From positions 20,651-84,650 of the forward strand of contig CABTYW010000001.1 of the NCBI GenBank assembly GCA_902489135.1: 64,000 nt of DNA. Reading direction: 5' to 3'. Shown here in pieces: positions 63,831 through 64,000 of this stretch (position 1 is its first letter; each line of letters starts with the position of its first letter). The notes under the pieces were generated by a model. That model was not told where the DNA came from and searched no databases. It worked only from the letters and a program-made list of their open reading frames with translations. A program made the translations under genes and the position numbers. The stretch is from an uncultured Synergistaceae bacterium. Its GTDB lineage: Bacteria > Synergistota > Synergistia > Synergistales > Dethiosulfovibrionaceae.

Positions 63831-64000
63831 TCACTTTGCCGCCGCCTGTACCGCATCGCTGAATCCCATCCACATGCCGATGGGAATGGTGATCACGATG
63901 GACAGCACCACGCGCTCGAACCATATGACCACGATGTCGCGCATTTTCAGAGGAATGTCGGTGCCCATGACGCAGGGAATGCTGGCCGAGAAGAACAGGA
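63831..64000 (-). CDS. C-terminal part of a membrane protein (possibly YjiH/Gate-domain family)
   Basis: The minus strand is open from the window edge to TGA at 63833-63831. The visible ~55 residues include FFSASIPCVMGTDIPLKMRD, then a hydrophobic helix VVLSIVITIPIGMWMGF and a short tail ending AAAK. The charged loop 'TDIPLKxRD' before a last helix recalls nucleoside-recognition/Gate (YjiH-like) proteins, but the fragment is too short for a firm call. Confidence 0.5.
   Translation of the reverse strand, partial: LFFSASIPCVMGTDIPLKMRDIVVIWFERVVLSIVITIPIGMWMGFSDAVQAAAK

Noticed and set aside
1..64000. tRNA genes, CRISPR arrays, insertion sequences, phage genes
   Set aside because: No cloverleaf with a GTTCGA arm in the right setting, no regularly spaced repeats, and no transposase or integrase motifs were seen by eye; a scan with tRNA and CRISPR finders would be decisive.

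Overview
The window is GC-rich, densely packed bacterial DNA, apart from a few AT-rich promoter regions. Its gene content points to an anaerobic, amino-acid-fermenting, diderm organism. The markers are: a complete glycine cleavage operon with its own lipoate ligase and lipoamide dehydrogenase; a Liv-type amino-acid ABC transporter; BrnQ-, NhaC- and SSS-type carriers; several aminotransferases; an O2-sensitive [FeFe]-hydrogenase; and meso-diaminopimelate synthesis (LysA). No sugar-catabolic operon is present. A Synergistota host (Pyramidobacter-like) fits best, but this is inferred from gene content and was not tested by comparison. I saw no rRNA, tRNA, CRISPR array, phage gene or insertion sequence.

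Layout. 0-14 kb: housekeeping and transport genes, namely FeoAB iron uptake, a YitT protein, a ZIP metal transporter, BrnQ, two EamA exporters, RidA, a NimA-like flavoprotein, a GNAT acetyltransferase, an FAD dehydrogenase, a degenerate VIT-like membrane protein and NudC. 14.6-19.5 kb: livJHMGF. 20-24.7 kb: a two-gene [FeFe]-hydrogenase operon (NuoF-tail/GltD fusion plus HydA), then a metallo-beta-lactamase-fold hydrolase. 24.7-32 kb: an exported CYTH-like protein, an MFS transporter, and a two-component system beside an LtaS/MdoB-type membrane sulfatase and a small isoprenylcysteine-methyltransferase-family protein.

32-43.8 kb is the most unusual block. It holds an NhaC antiporter, a class I aminotransferase, two SDR dehydrogenases, a COG3199 NAD-kinase-like protein, divergent paralogues of both glycine decarboxylase subunits, a D-amino-acid-aminotransferase-like enzyme and a GntR/FCD regulator. 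The P-protein paralogues keep the PLP lysine but have lost the motifs that mark true glycine decarboxylase. They sit about 10 kb from the orthodox gcvPA/gcvPB and have no private H- or T-protein. I propose an undescribed PLP-dependent, possibly lipoyl-linked, amino- or hydroxy-acid pathway.

44.7-46.3 kb: an SSS symporter behind a long structured leader. 46.4-54.2 kb: lplA-gcvT-gcvH-gcvPA-gcvPB-lpdA-hydrolase, read leftward. 55-58 kb: csoR-copA copper detoxification, in which the fused C-terminal CopZ domain of CopA keeps a strong internal ribosome-binding site. 58-63 kb: lysA, an acyl-ACP thioesterase, a ROK kinase, an exported vWA protein and a CreA-family protein. 63-64 kb: a cytidylate-kinase-like protein and the edge of a membrane-protein gene.

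Together the genes describe import of amino acids (Liv, BrnQ, SSS), deamination (aminotransferases, with RidA clearing imine intermediates), oxidative cleavage of glycine to NADH and C1 units, and disposal of reductant as H2.
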